Positions 51,511 to 63,899 of a DNA stretch of 64,000 nt are shown piece after piece. The first letter of the stretch is position 1. Each line of letters begins with the position of its first letter. Both the position numbers and the translations under genes were made by a program. Origin of the DNA: Leptospira stimsonii (GTDB taxonomy: Bacteria > Spirochaetota > Leptospiria > Leptospirales > Leptospiraceae); the NCBI RefSeq assembly GCF_003545885.1, contig NZ_QHCT01000008.1, forward strand, positions 62,001 to 126,000, written 5' to 3'. The notes below the pieces were generated by a model. That model did no database searches. It had not been told where the DNA came from and saw only the letters and a list, made by a program, of their open reading frames with translations.

Positions 51511-52437
51511 TTGAAAAAATCGATCCTATTCCTACTCGTCCTTTGTCTCTCAGTTCTCATTTCCTGCGGGAAAAAGAAAGATTCCAACGCGGAAGGAAGC
51601 GCGGTGGAAGCGGAAAAAACCGCGATGCGAAGCGCAGATGTATCCGGACAAGTCAGCGCGCCGATGCCCTCTTCGGGAGAATCGAAAAAAGTTTCGAACG
51701 AAAAATTGGAGGACCAATTCAAAGAGACGTTCGACAAAGCCGACGACCAACTGGGAAAAGTTTTCGCTCCGATCGGTGGGACAACCAGCGAGAGGCTTCT
51801 CGAATACAACATTCAACTTTCGTACGAATGTAAGGATCTGATAAAGACAAGAAAGGAACTTTTAGATTACATCGCGAAATACGGCTACTTGGAAAGTAGT
51901 TCCGCGAGCAATTCGAGATCTCCGTACATGAGTGTAAGGATGCACGTCCGTTCCGCGAAGTTATACGAAGCACTCTTAGAACTTGATAAGCTTGGAGCTT
52001 TGCTCTCGGAAGATATTTCCACGATCGATCATACGGAAGGAATGGTTTGGCAAAAACGGAAGACGACTCGAGAAAAACTCCGTCTTTCGAGAAGAAACAA
52101 CGCCAATCAACAAATCGGGGCTGGTTCAAAAAACTGGGAGGTCATTGAAGAATCGATCGAGAGAAGCGAAGACGAACTCGATCTTGCGGAACAGGAGACT
52201 TGGAAAATCAAGGACCGAGTGAGTTGGGCGACGATCGCCGTGACTTTCGGGACGCCCATTCCTCCCGATGCAATTCAAGTTCCCGAGTATAGAAACGCTT
52301 TGGTTGGAATCTTGAACGCGTTTTTACAACTGAGCTATTATTTGTTGTGGTGGACCCCCTTTCTGATTCTGGGAAGCTTTTTGGTTTATTTTGGTGGGAT
52401 CGTGTATCAGAAATTCAGAAATAAGATCAAGGGTTAG
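51511..52437 (+). CDS. DUF4349-domain lipoprotein with C-terminal membrane anchor
   Basis: This 308-residue protein starts at a TTG (51511), eight bases after GGAG. The signal peptide ends in the lipobox LSVLISCG. After a flexible Ser/Ala/Glu linker, residues ~95-235 form the DUF4349 core. ERLLEYNIQLSYECKDL comes first, then KYGYLESSSASN, and MSVRMHVRSAKLYEALLELDKLG. A charged helical hairpin contains EESIERSEDELDLAEQETW. The segment VPEYRNALVGILNAFLQLSYYLLWW starts a C-terminal helix. A nearly identical copy of this last ~52 residues is encoded separately at 53280. The protein is double-anchored (lipid and helix); its function is unknown. Confidence 0.85.
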   Translation: MKKSILFLLVLCLSVLISCGKKKDSNAEGSAVEAEKTAMRSADVSGQVSAPMPSSGESKKVSNEKLEDQFKETFDKADDQLGKVFAPIGGTTSERLLEYNIQLSYECKDLIKTRKELLDYIAKYGYLESSSASNSRSPYMSVRMHVRSAKLYEALLELDKLGALLSEDISTIDHTEGMVWQKRKTTREKLRLSRRNNANQQIGAGSKNWEVIEESIERSEDELDLAEQETWKIKDRVSWATIAVTFGTPIPPDAIQVPEYRNALVGILNAFLQLSYYLLWWTPFLILGSFLVYFGGIVYQKFRNKIKG

Positions 52438-52472
52438 CTCAGTTAAGGAAGAATTTTTAAAATCGGCAAATT

Positions 52473-52500
52473 AAAGGCCTTTCGACCGGGAGGCTTTTTT
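52473..52500 (+). terminator. Terminator between the DUF4349 gene and the ankyrin gene
   Basis: AAAGGCCT and AGGCTTT pair with one bulged G around TTCGACCGGG, followed by a T-run (52495-52500). It lies 36 bp after the plus-strand stop and just before the convergent gene's stop at 52505, so it may serve both strands. Confidence 0.7.
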
Positions 52501-52504
52501 GCAT

Positions 52505-53065
52505 CTATTTCAGACAGGCTTCGATGAAAGATCGAGTTTCGTCGGATATAGCTGCTTCGAGAAGAGTTTCTCCGGTATTGGATTCGTAGGCTCGATCCTC
52601 TTCTTCGAGATTTACTCCATATTCGACTAAGAGTTTCATAATTTCCAAATTGTCTTCTTCCATCGCCTGCAAGAATGCGCTCACGCTACCGGGTGGATTT
52701 GTTCTCAGAGTTACGTCTGCTTCGTTCTCAAGAAGCAGCCTGACCATATCAATATTTCCTGAATAAGAATGAAGCATTAAAGCTGTAAAACCGTCTTCGT
52801 TTCGAAGATTCGGATTTGCGCCGTTTTCCAAAAGAAGACCTATCTGCTCCGCCGTCCTTGCATTCATAAGTGCAGTAAAACCGCTACGATTTTGCTGATT
52901 CGGATTTGCGCCGTTTTCCAAAAGAACTTTGTAAATTTCAATTTGGTTTGCCTTATATAACGGGAAATCTCCGCATCCATCGACTGCGTTGACGGATGCT
53001 CCCAAACGAATCATTTCCTTAACCTGATTCAAATTTCCCTCGTAGGCTGCAAATGTTAAATCCAT
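52505..53065 (-). CDS. Ankyrin-repeat protein
   Basis: The 186-residue protein consists of about five ankyrin repeats, each with the helix-loop-helix pattern ending in a beta turn. Examples are AAYEGNLNQVKEMIRLGASVNAVDG, then VLLENGANPNQQNRSGFTALM, then LLLENGANPNLRNEDGFTALML, and VRLLLENEADVTLR. The N-terminus MDLTFAAYEGN begins directly with the first repeat, and there is no signal peptide. It is probably a protein-protein interaction module in the cytoplasm. Partners are unknown. Two adjacent repeats are nearly identical at DNA level, indicating recent internal duplication. Confidence 0.88.
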   Translation of the reverse strand: MDLTFAAYEGNLNQVKEMIRLGASVNAVDGCGDFPLYKANQIEIYKVLLENGANPNQQNRSGFTALMNARTAEQIGLLLENGANPNLRNEDGFTALMLHSYSGNIDMVRLLLENEADVTLRTNPPGSVSAFLQAMEEDNLEIMKLLVEYGVNLEEEDRAYESNTGETLLEAAISDETRSFIEACLK

Positions 53066-53169
53066 GGATTTGATCTCCCCCTTTGAGAAATAGATCTTAT
53101 CGTTTTTTTTTGAAAGATCTACCCGAATTATAATTTAATTTGATTCGGAAGAATTCCAATCTCCGATTT

Positions 53170-53184
53170 TGTGGGAACTCATAC
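53170..53184. repeat. Dispersed GGAACT palindrome (half-site)
   Basis: TTGTGGGAACTCATA keeps one arm of the palindrome in the gap between the divergent ankyrin and 52-aa genes. The other arm is eroded. Confidence 0.45.
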
Positions 53185-53197
53185 TCAAAGTTCTGCA

Positions 53198-53240
53198 AAT
53201 AAAAGTCCCTTTGCAGACCTTCTACATAGGGACTTTTATT
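53198..53240 (+). promoter_or_regulatory. 13-bp perfect hairpin in the leader of the 52-aa gene
   Basis: AATAAAAGTCCCT (53198-53210) pairs exactly with AGGGACTTTTATT (53228-53240) across a 17-base loop. The right arm's AGGGACTT is repeated at 53270-53277, where it contains the ribosome-binding site of the next gene. The left arm could therefore pair with either one. This makes two exclusive structures possible, one exposing and one covering the ribosome-binding site. Confidence 0.5.
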
Positions 53241-53279
53241 GATTAGATCTTAAGACCCAGTGCTCAAAGAGGGACTTCA

Positions 53280-53438
53280 ATGTCCGAATACAAAAACGCG
53301 CTCGTTGGAATCTTGAACGCGTTTTTACAACTGAGTTATTATTTGTTATGGGTTCTTCCATTCACCGCGATCGCAGCCGTTTTAGTATATTATGGAAGTG
53401 TTTTGTTTCAGAATTTAAGAAAGAAACTCGATAAGTAA
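53280..53438 (+). CDS. 52-residue single-helix membrane protein, duplicate of the DUF4349 C-terminus
   Basis: The short gene has GAGGGA five bases before the ATG at 53280. The product, starting MSEYKNALVGILNAFLQLS, is the last ~52 residues of the DUF4349 lipoprotein encoded 850 bp upstream. About 30 consecutive bases (for example GTTGGAATCTTGAACGCG) are shared without change, so the duplication is recent or kept by gene conversion. It has one membrane helix and a basic tail (NLRKKLDK). It lacks the signal peptide and the whole extracytoplasmic domain. The stand-alone start and ribosome-binding site suggest it is translated. It might compete with, or assemble with, the full-length protein. It could also be a neutral duplicate. 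Confidence 0.7.
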   Translation: MSEYKNALVGILNAFLQLSYYLLWVLPFTAIAAVLVYYGSVLFQNLRKKLDK

Positions 53439-53470
53439 GAATTTTCAGAAAACATTGAAGTCGGAAGCTT

Positions 53471-53631
53471 TTGTCGTAGTTCCGACTTTGTCGTGAAAGG
53501 CGCGCGCCCCACCCTGAACTTGGGTGGAGGGGTGAGGTGGTGGGAAAACTTCCGCAAAATCTTCTCTATCAGAAAATCCTAATTTACGCAAGAAGAATCT
53601 CGATCTTACAAACCCGTCGGAACTCCGACAA
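53471..53631 (+). repeat. Composite G-rich intergenic element, copy 2
   Basis: This element has the same order of parts as at 4068-4220. It opens with a palindrome (TTGTCGTAGTTCCGAC, one mismatch, inverted orientation). CGCGCGCCCC follows, then a hairpin pairing CCACCC (53509-53514) with GGGTGG (53522-53527), then G runs to 53544. The AT-rich part contains TCCTAATTTACGCAAG. It closes with a perfect GTCGGAACTCCGAC (53616-53629). It lies between the convergent ends of the 52-aa gene and ribBA. Confidence 0.75.
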
Positions 53632-53648
53632 AACGTTTTAAAAAAGGT

Positions 53649-54854
<1,206 letters not shown>

Positions 54855-54957
54855 AGCTCTTAGTTACCATCTCTCCTATTGGACTGAAATTTGGCTACAG
54901 AAACTTAAATCTTTGGAATCAAATCCAAGTTTCAGCCCAAATAGTTCGAATTTTAAA

Positions 54958-55560
54958 CTATTTATATTTTAGGAGTTGTTCTAAGTAGCGCGCCACGAGA
55001 TCGATTTCTAAATTGAGAATCGTCCCCGGTTTCCAAGCTTTCGCGTTGGTCTTTTTGAGAGTCTCCGGGATTAAGACGAGATCGAATTCTTCCGGTCTCG
55101 AATCCACGACGGTGAGAGAAATTCCGTCCACGGTGATACTTCCTCGAGGAGCGATGTATTTGGAAAAGGAAGAATCGTTTTTCACCGAATAGCTTACCAC
55201 GGTTCCACCTTCCCGTTCCTCTTTTTTAAGAATGGTTCCGGTCCCGTCGATATGTCCGCTCACAAGATGCCCACCCAAACGAGTCGTCGGCAACGCGCTC
55301 CGTTCCAGGTTGACCTCTTCTCCGATCTTTAGATTTCCGAAGTTCGTGAGCTCAAGAGTTTTGAAACTGGAGTAGAATCGAAAGCGACTTCCTTGATCCG
55401 TAAACTCGGTTACGGTTTGACAACAACCATTCACGGAAATGGAATCTCCTATTTTTAGATCCGGTTGGACCCAAGTCGTCTCCACGAGAAAATCCTTCCC
55501 GTCCGCCGTATCTTTGATTTCTAAAATTCTACCGGTCGTTTCTACGAGTCCTGTAAACAT
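54958..55560 (-). CDS. ribE: Riboflavin synthase alpha chain
   Basis: The 200-residue enzyme dismutates two 6,7-dimethyl-8-ribityllumazine molecules to riboflavin. The start [10 protein letters not shown] (ATG 55560, preceded by GGGAGG) is the invariant N-terminus, which rules out the longer open frame upstream. Two homologous barrels are visible: [14 protein letters not shown] with [11 protein letters not shown], and [14 protein letters not shown] with the last helix ARYLEQLL. The gene overlaps the end of ribD by 19 bp. ribH is not in the window. Confidence 0.95.
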   Translation of the reverse strand: MFTGLVETTGRILEIKDTADGKDFLVETTWVQPDLKIGDSISVNGCCQTVTEFTDQGSRFRFYSSFKTLELTNFGNLKIGEEVNLERSALPTTRLGGHLVSGHIDGTGTILKKEEREGGTVVSYSVKNDSSFSKYIAPRGSITVDGISLTVVDSRPEEFDLVLIPETLKKTNAKAWKPGTILNLEIDLVARYLEQLLKYK

Positions 55561-56828
55561 CTGTGCGCCTCCCATTGATCCTCTTCCAGATTCGCCTTCC
55601 AGAGCAAAGAGGATTCGTCCGTTTTCAGATTCGGTTCGATTCCTTCTTGAATGGAAGTTGCGGTTCGTATTTTTAAGATTGTGTCGTTCGCTTTCATCCG
55701 AGACTGAAATGTTTCGTAAATCAGGTTTCCACCTTCCACGAGCAGGAGATTGACTCCGATCTCCGAAAGAATCCGCAATGTCTCTTCCGCGAGAAAGTTT
55801 GAATCGATCAAGAATAATTCCTTTTCGGAAAGCGCTCTCAATTCTTCCTTTATTTCTTCTCCGAGGAGAAAATCCTTTTTGATCAGAAAAATACATTTTC
55901 GGGAACCGATTCTTCGATTGATTCCTTTTTGTTTTTCCAGGAATTCTTTTGTTACATTCCTTTCTTCGAATATAATGAATACTCGATACGGTTGGTATGC
56001 GTTTTCAAAAACTTCGTGGATTCTTTGAATATCCGAATCCATTCCCAATTTTAGAATATTCTTAAGTAAGGCGGAGGCTCCGGAAAAATTCTCCTGAAAT
56101 TCCTGAACGGGAAGTCCTTCGGTTTTCTGAAATTCTTTTGTAAGATTTTTCATCGATTCGGTAGATCCCAGTTTTGAAAACCGAAAATCCAATCCGGGAA
56201 CATCGTGAAACAAAGTTCCCGGACCTACCAGGACCGCGTCACATTTCGCGCGTAGTAAAGATGAATAATAAGAGGAAAGTTTTCCGGAAAGTTGGGTTCT
56301 TCTTTTATCGGAGGATGCAAAAAAACCTTCTTTAGAAACCGCAGTTTTAAAAATCATGGAAGGGGTTTGTGTTTCTAAACGAGAAGCAAATCCAAAAAGG
56401 CTTTCTTTTGCGATCGTTTGTAAAGTAGAATCTTGGACGACATTGATTCCCTTCTCTACACATTCTTCCAATCCGTTTTTTATTTTTACCAAAGGATTCG
56501 GATCGTTCCACCCGTAATAAAGGGTCTTCGGTCTGTATTCAAAGATTAAGTCGAGGCAGGGAGGAGTTTTTCCGTGATGACTACAAGGTTCGAGCGTGAC
56601 CCATACGTTATGCGGCGTATCGGAATATCCGTTCTTTAGAAATTCGGAATATGCGTTTCTTTCAGCGTGAGGTCCGCCAGTCGGAGAGGTTCTTCCTTGT
56701 GCGAATATCTTCGTATTTTCGACGTTTGTGATGAGACAAGAAACGGGCGGGTTCGGAGAACTTTCACCCGTGGAAAGAAAGGCAAGTTTACGCAATTCCT
56801 CCCGAAACGATTCCGGGAGGGAAGACAT
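55542..56828 (-). CDS. ribD: Bifunctional riboflavin deaminase/reductase RibD
   Basis: The protein has 428 residues. The N-terminal deaminase (about 1-145) keeps the zinc motif [10 protein letters not shown] and [14 protein letters not shown]. The C-terminal reductase-like part (about 160-420) is more divergent: [23 protein letters not shown] replaces the usual KxAxSLDGKIA block. [26 protein letters not shown] and [16 protein letters not shown] are recognisable. It is about 60 residues longer than the E. coli enzyme, with the extra length in the reductase half. Its ATG shares one base with the secF stop, coupling riboflavin synthesis genes to the Sec genes in one operon. Confidence 0.9.
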   Translation of the reverse strand: MSSLPESFREELRKLAFLSTGESSPNPPVSCLITNVENTKIFAQGRTSPTGGPHAERNAYSEFLKNGYSDTPHNVWVTLEPCSHHGKTPPCLDLIFEYRPKTLYYGWNDPNPLVKIKNGLEECVEKGINVVQDSTLQTIAKESLFGFASRLETQTPSMIFKTAVSKEGFFASSDKRRTQLSGKLSSYYSSLLRAKCDAVLVGPGTLFHDVPGLDFRFSKLGSTESMKNLTKEFQKTEGLPVQEFQENFSGASALLKNILKLGMDSDIQRIHEVFENAYQPYRVFIIFEERNVTKEFLEKQKGINRRIGSRKCIFLIKKDFLLGEEIKEELRALSEKELFLIDSNFLAEETLRILSEIGVNLLLVEGGNLIYETFQSRMKANDTILKIRTATSIQEGIEPNLKTDESSLLWKANLEEDQWEAHRCLQDS

Positions 56829-57766
56829 CAGGCACGAATCCTTCTTGAAAAGTGGTCGTAGATATCGACCAGAGGCGCCGCGATAAAAATCGAAGAATAG
56901 GTTCCGATGATGATTCCAAAAGTAAGAACGTATGCAAAATCGAAGAGTTCGGTCGCTCCACCGATAATGATCGCCACGATCGAAATCAAGGTCGCAAAAG
57001 AGGTGTTAAACGTTCGACCCAAGGTCTGATTGATCGAAGTATTGATCGTTTGTCCGAAAGTTTCATTCAGATTCCCCGCCGCATTCTCGCGAATTCTATC
57101 GAAGACCACGATCGTATCGTTGATGGAATAACCGAGTAAGGTCAGAAGCGCCGCAATGATCGGAACGCTCGGTTTTATCTGAAAGAATCCGATAAACGCG
57201 ATCGTTAGAACTAAGTCGTGCGTAAGAGCGATAATCGCTCCCAAGGCAAACTTAAATTGAAATCGAAAACTGATGTAAGCGAGAATGATCACCATCGTAA
57301 GCCCGAGAAGCGTAATTCCCGTAGAGGAAAGTTCGCCTCCGACAACGGCCCCCACCTGATTGGCGCTCAGAACCTGGCTCTTGTTGATTCCAAAGTCCGC
57401 GATCAGAATGGAGATCAATGCGTCGATCGCGGAAAGTTCCACCTTGTCTTCCGCTTTCAGTCCGTTCTTTTCTTTGTATTTTTGAAGGATCGCGTCGACG
57501 GAACCGAGCCCGATATCGATCTGAAAGTGATTCTTCTCTTTTTCCAAAAGAAGAAGAACGGCTTCGATCTTATTATCCGCGAAGTATGTTTCTAATTTTT
57601 TACGATCCACGCTCTTGTCGAATTCTACAACGGTTCTCAGTCCGCCGTTGAAATCGAGAGAGTTGGCAAACCCTCCGTGAACAAGAAAAGTATAACCGAA
57701 TCCAAATAAAATCAACGCAAGCGATGCGCCGATAGAGACGTATTTATATTTTATAAAATCAAACAT
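56828..57766 (-). CDS. secF: Protein translocase subunit SecF
   Basis: The 312-residue inner-membrane protein has six helices and one large periplasmic loop. Hallmarks are [18 protein letters not shown] after helix 1, then [33 protein letters not shown] and [19 protein letters not shown] follow. SecF works with SecD to use the proton gradient for late steps of Sec-dependent export. It starts 2 bp after secD ends. Confidence 0.95.
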   Translation of the reverse strand: MFDFIKYKYVSIGASLALILFGFGYTFLVHGGFANSLDFNGGLRTVVEFDKSVDRKKLETYFADNKIEAVLLLLEKEKNHFQIDIGLGSVDAILQKYKEKNGLKAEDKVELSAIDALISILIADFGINKSQVLSANQVGAVVGGELSSTGITLLGLTMVIILAYISFRFQFKFALGAIIALTHDLVLTIAFIGFFQIKPSVPIIAALLTLLGYSINDTIVVFDRIRENAAGNLNETFGQTINTSINQTLGRTFNTSFATLISIVAIIIGGATELFDFAYVLTFGIIIGTYSSIFIAAPLVDIYDHFSRRIRA

Positions 57767-57768
57767 TC

Positions 57769-59697
<1,929 letters not shown>

Positions 59698-59702
59698 AGG
59701 GG

Positions 59703-60462
<760 letters not shown>

Positions 60463-60466
<4 letters not shown>

Positions 60467-60792
60467 TTGTCCGCTTGTTTCTTTTTAACAACTGTACTCG
60501 CAGTAAAAGATACGTTTGTATCTTTCGCGATGTTTAAGACGACGACTTCGTTGTTGTCTTTGATTTCCACAACTTTGCCGTGAATCCCGGAAGACGTGAT
60601 GACCTCGTCGCCTTTTTTGAGGCTTTCGATCATCTCTTTGCGTTTTTTCTCTTCGCTTCTTTGTGGACGAATCACGAGAAAATACATGATCACGAGCATG
60701 ATCGGAATCAAGAGCAACGTAGAGAAAGGTGACTTGTCTCCGTCGCCGGCGGCTTGTGCCAATTGAAGTAGTATCATTGAATTCAAAGTCAT
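60463..60792 (-). CDS. yajC: Sec translocase accessory subunit YajC
   Basis: The 109-residue single-pass protein has its helix at about 25-45 (TLLLIPIMLVIMYFLVIRPQ), which ends in the conserved RPQ. It is followed by EEKKRKEMIESLKKGDEVITSSGIHGKVVEI, the YajC core. YajC associates with SecDF. AGGGA lies eight bases before the ATG at 60792. It opens the yajC-secDF part of the operon, 53 bp after trpD. Confidence 0.94.
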
Positions 60793-60845
60793 TTCTAATT
60801 CCCTGTTTAGATTGGATAGAGGATTCTAACCAGTATTTTTCTCGT

Positions 60846-61856
60846 TTACCCTTTGGAAATTAAATCTTCGAAATACTTCTTTGTTTTTCCAGAAAGAATC
60901 GCTTCCAGGGCATTTTTGTATCCTTCTTCGATACTCGGAGCTTTTCCCATCACAAAAAGTCCCGCGCCTGCATTCAATGCAACCGCATGTGATCCCGCGA
61001 TCGCCTCTCCTTGCAAAACTCTTCTTGCCAAAGCTTCCGCGTGATCGGAAGAAGAAGCATATACTTCTTCTTTTTTTAGTATCGGCAGTTTTAGAAGAGA
61101 AGGATCAAAAGAATGACGACTGATCACCCCATTCTCCAGAAAAGAATAATCGGTGATCGAAAAAATCGAAAACTCATCCAAACCGTCCCGAGAATGGCAG
61201 ACCATAGCCCGTTTTAAGCCAAGCGCTTGTAAGACCTTGATAAAGAGTTCCATGAGTTCCGGTTCGTAAACCCCGATGATCTGATACTGGGGAGAAAACG
61301 GATTGGAAAGTGGTCCGATCATATTGAAGACCGTTCGAAAGCCCAATTCTTTACGAACCGGTCCCGCGTATTTCATAGAAGGATGCCACATCGGAGCAAA
61401 AAGAAAGGTGAAGCCTTGGGAAACCAGATGTTGTTCCACTTCTTCTTGGGTCTTTTCGGTTTTATAACCGAGCCTCGTAAGAATATCACTCGATCCAGTA
61501 TGTGAGGAAACCGATCGGTTTCCGTGTTTGGCGACTTTGATTCCTAAAGAAGCAAGAGTGATCGCGGAAAGGGTGCTGATATTGATCGTCCCCTGCCCGT
61601 CTCCTCCGGTTCCACAAGTGTCCAAAAGGTCGAAGGGAAATACGGTCTTGGGGCGAAGCGCGTTTTTGCGAAGCGCTAAGGTGCAACCGAGAACTTCCTC
61701 GACCGACTCTCCGTTGGCTCTCATCGCAGTCAAAAATGAGGAAAGAAGAATTTCGGAAACTTCTCCTTTCATGACGTGATTGAGAAACGTCTCCGCTTCT
61801 TCGGAAGTGAGATGTTTGCGATCGATCAGTTTAAGAATGGTTGCTCTTGGTTCCAC
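60846..61856 (-). CDS. trpD: Anthranilate phosphoribosyltransferase
   Basis: The 336-residue enzyme joins anthranilate and PRPP in tryptophan synthesis. The N-terminal helices contain LTSEEAETFLNHVMKGE. The PRPP loop is DTCGTGGDGQGTINIST; KHGNRSVSSHTGSSDILTRLG and FNMIGPLSNPFSP complete the signature. The start is a GTG at 61856 inside the end of pgsA (26-bp overlap). No other trp genes are nearby, so it is embedded in a housekeeping operon rather than a trp cluster. Confidence 0.94.
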   Translation of the reverse strand: MEPRATILKLIDRKHLTSEEAETFLNHVMKGEVSEILLSSFLTAMRANGESVEEVLGCTLALRKNALRPKTVFPFDLLDTCGTGGDGQGTINISTLSAITLASLGIKVAKHGNRSVSSHTGSSDILTRLGYKTEKTQEEVEQHLVSQGFTFLFAPMWHPSMKYAGPVRKELGFRTVFNMIGPLSNPFSPQYQIIGVYEPELMELFIKVLQALGLKRAMVCHSRDGLDEFSIFSITDYSFLENGVISRHSFDPSLLKLPILKKEEVYASSSDHAEALARRVLQGEAIAGSHAVALNAGAGLFVMGKAPSIEEGYKNALEAILSGKTKKYFEDLISKG

Positions 61857-62577
61857 GTTTCTGAAACATCCTTTTGATATTGGAGGGATAAAGAACTTGG
61901 TTGTTGGATACCATATAACGAAGCCCCGAGAACACGGTGATCGCGGTCGTGATCAGCATTCCCCAATAAGGAACGAAGGCTCCGAGACCGAAGATGATAT
62001 CTCCCAAGGTGGTATTCTTGTTTAAGTTTTGAAAAAAGTAAATCGCATTCCCGGTTGCGATCTCGAAGACGGTGAGACCGGAAGCCTTTCCGGAAGCATA
62101 CGCCTCGTTGATCAGAATTCTTTTCTTACTCGATACGAGAATAAAGAAGACGAGAATGAGAACGATGGCTCCCATCTGAAATACGGTCTTCACTTTGCCG
62201 AGCATCGTAGTTCGGATCGATTGTCCCTGGCGAATCGCAAGATAACGAAGACAAGTGATGAGCATGTCTCTTCCGATGATCAGACATACCATCCAGAATT
62301 CGATCTGTTCCTGCAAAAAGATAAAGGTAACAAAACATCCGGTCACGATGATCTTATCCGCAAGAGGATCCAAAAATTTACCGAACTCGGTTTCCTGGTT
62401 CCATTTGCGGGCGAGATAACCGTCGATGAGATCGGTCAGTGACGCGACGACAAAAAGAATCAGGGCGGCTATATGATATTCCAATTCTTTCTGGAATAAA
62501 AACCAGACAAAAAATGGAACCGCGGCTACGCGGAGCATCGTAAGTATATTAGGAATATTGAAAATAACTTTGTTCAT
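61831..62577 (-). CDS. pgsA: CDP-diacylglycerol--glycerol-3-phosphate phosphatidyltransferase
   Basis: The 248-residue inner-membrane enzyme makes phosphatidylglycerol phosphate. The CDP-alcohol phosphotransferase motif is complete: DLIDGYLARKWNQETEFGKFLDPLADK, with both Asp pairs. The N-terminus NIPNILTMLRVAAVPFFVW is also typical of PgsA. It is about 60 residues longer than E. coli PgsA owing to an extended loop and tail (about 150-200). The ATG overlaps the rimO stop as ATGA. Confidence 0.93.
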   Translation of the reverse strand: MNKVIFNIPNILTMLRVAAVPFFVWFLFQKELEYHIAALILFVVASLTDLIDGYLARKWNQETEFGKFLDPLADKIIVTGCFVTFIFLQEQIEFWMVCLIIGRDMLITCLRYLAIRQGQSIRTTMLGKVKTVFQMGAIVLILVFFILVSSKKRILINEAYASGKASGLTVFEIATGNAIYFFQNLNKNTTLGDIIFGLGAFVPYWGMLITTAITVFSGLRYMVSNNQVLYPSNIKRMFQKRGTKSNHS

Positions 62578-63893
62578 TCAAAAACCCAGGTTCCGTTCAT
62601 GTCATATTCGTAAAAAGAATCGATCCTGACTTTTCCAAGAGTTCCCGGAATCAGAGAAGGATCGTCCACATAAACGACCTCGTCCATTTCCGGAGCGTCT
62701 TGAAGTCTTCTTACCACCGCTTGACCGTCTTCGATATTGTCGACGATCGCGTCGTAGGTCTGACCGATTCTTGCTTCGTGAATTTCTTCCAAGATCGCGA
62801 GGTGCGCGTCTCGGATCAGATTGATTCGTTTCGATTTTTCTTTTTCGGATACGGTCTGTTTGACCTCGGCGCCTTTGGTTCCTTCCTGCGGAGAATAAGA
62901 AAATAAGTTCACCTTTTCGGGTCTTGTCTCTTCGATAAAACGAAGAACCTGATCCACGTCATCCGGTTCTTCTCCCGGATAACCGATGATAAACGAAGTA
63001 CGAATCTCCAGACCGGGTTTGACTTCTCTTGCGAGTGAAAAAAGATCCTTGAAGTAGGAACTTTCTCCGGCGCGATTCATACTCTTTAGAATTTTGGAAG
63101 AAACGTGTTGGAGCGGAGATTCCAGATAAGGAGCGATCTTCGGAGTTTGACCCATCAGACGAATGAGTTTCTCCGTTTTTTTGTCCGGATACAAATACAA
63201 CAATCTTAGAATCTTGAGCGCCTCGATTTCCGAAACTTTGCGGACCATATCCAGAAGAACTTCCGAATCTCTTCCATAATAAACCGTGTCTTGGGAAACG
63301 AGACAGATCTCTTTGGCTCCCGCGCGAATCGCACGATCCGCGTCGCGAATGATATCTTCCACCGGTGATTCTTTGAACTTCCCGCGAAAGGAAGGAATGA
63401 TACAAAAAGAACATCCTCGGTTGCAACCGTCGGAAACTTTTACATACGCATACGGTTTGGAATAGTTTTCGATGCCCGCGGAAAGTTTGAGTCTTTCCAA
63501 AATGTCTTCGTTGAATTCCAATTTTGGAGGAGAAAGATCGGGGAACTTTTCTCTGAGAAGTTTTCCCGCTTGGTTGTATTTTCCCGTTCCAAAAAAGAGA
63601 TCCACTTCCGGAATTTCGGCGCTGATATTATCCGGATAACGTTCCGCAAAACAACCCACGACGACGAGTTTTTGATGATTTTGTTTTTTGACCTGAGCCG
63701 CGGAAAGAATCGTTTGAATCGTTTCTTCGGTCGCGGATTGGATGAAGGTACAGGTATTGATAAAATGAAAATCGGATTCTTCCGGAAGTGTAGCGGGAAC
63801 AAATCCCTCTTCCAGAAGAGAATGATGCATACTCATGGAGTCCGCCGTATTTTTCGGACATCCTAAGGTGGTGATGAAGAATTTCTTTTCCAA
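62574..63893 (-). CDS. rimO: Ribosomal protein S12 methylthiotransferase RimO
   Basis: This 439-residue radical-SAM enzyme adds a methylthio group to an Asp of ribosomal protein S12. The N-terminal UPF0004 domain has three cluster cysteines (TLGCPKN, NTCTFI, VVGCFAERY). The radical SAM motif is CNRGCSFC, and a TRAM domain ends the protein. RimO rather than MiaB is indicated by the overall start MEKKFFITTLGCPKN and by DGCNRGCSFCIIPSFRGKF. The start is a TTG at 63893; the GGGAG before it is 11 bases away. It lies six bp after the end of a partial upstream gene. Confidence 0.93.
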   Translation of the reverse strand: MEKKFFITTLGCPKNTADSMSMHHSLLEEGFVPATLPEESDFHFINTCTFIQSATEETIQTILSAAQVKKQNHQKLVVVGCFAERYPDNISAEIPEVDLFFGTGKYNQAGKLLREKFPDLSPPKLEFNEDILERLKLSAGIENYSKPYAYVKVSDGCNRGCSFCIIPSFRGKFKESPVEDIIRDADRAIRAGAKEICLVSQDTVYYGRDSEVLLDMVRKVSEIEALKILRLLYLYPDKKTEKLIRLMGQTPKIAPYLESPLQHVSSKILKSMNRAGESSYFKDLFSLAREVKPGLEIRTSFIIGYPGEEPDDVDQVLRFIEETRPEKVNLFSYSPQEGTKGAEVKQTVSEKEKSKRINLIRDAHLAILEEIHEARIGQTYDAIVDNIEDGQAVVRRLQDAPEMDEVVYVDDPSLIPGTLGKVRIDSFYEYDMNGTWVFE

Positions 63894-63899
63894 GAAATT

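Noticed and set aside
54958..55896. N-terminal extension of riboflavin synthase to a 312-codon frame
   Set aside because: The extra 112 codons overlap ribD in another frame and look random; the enzyme's invariant start MFTGLVET follows a proper ribosome-binding site at 55560.
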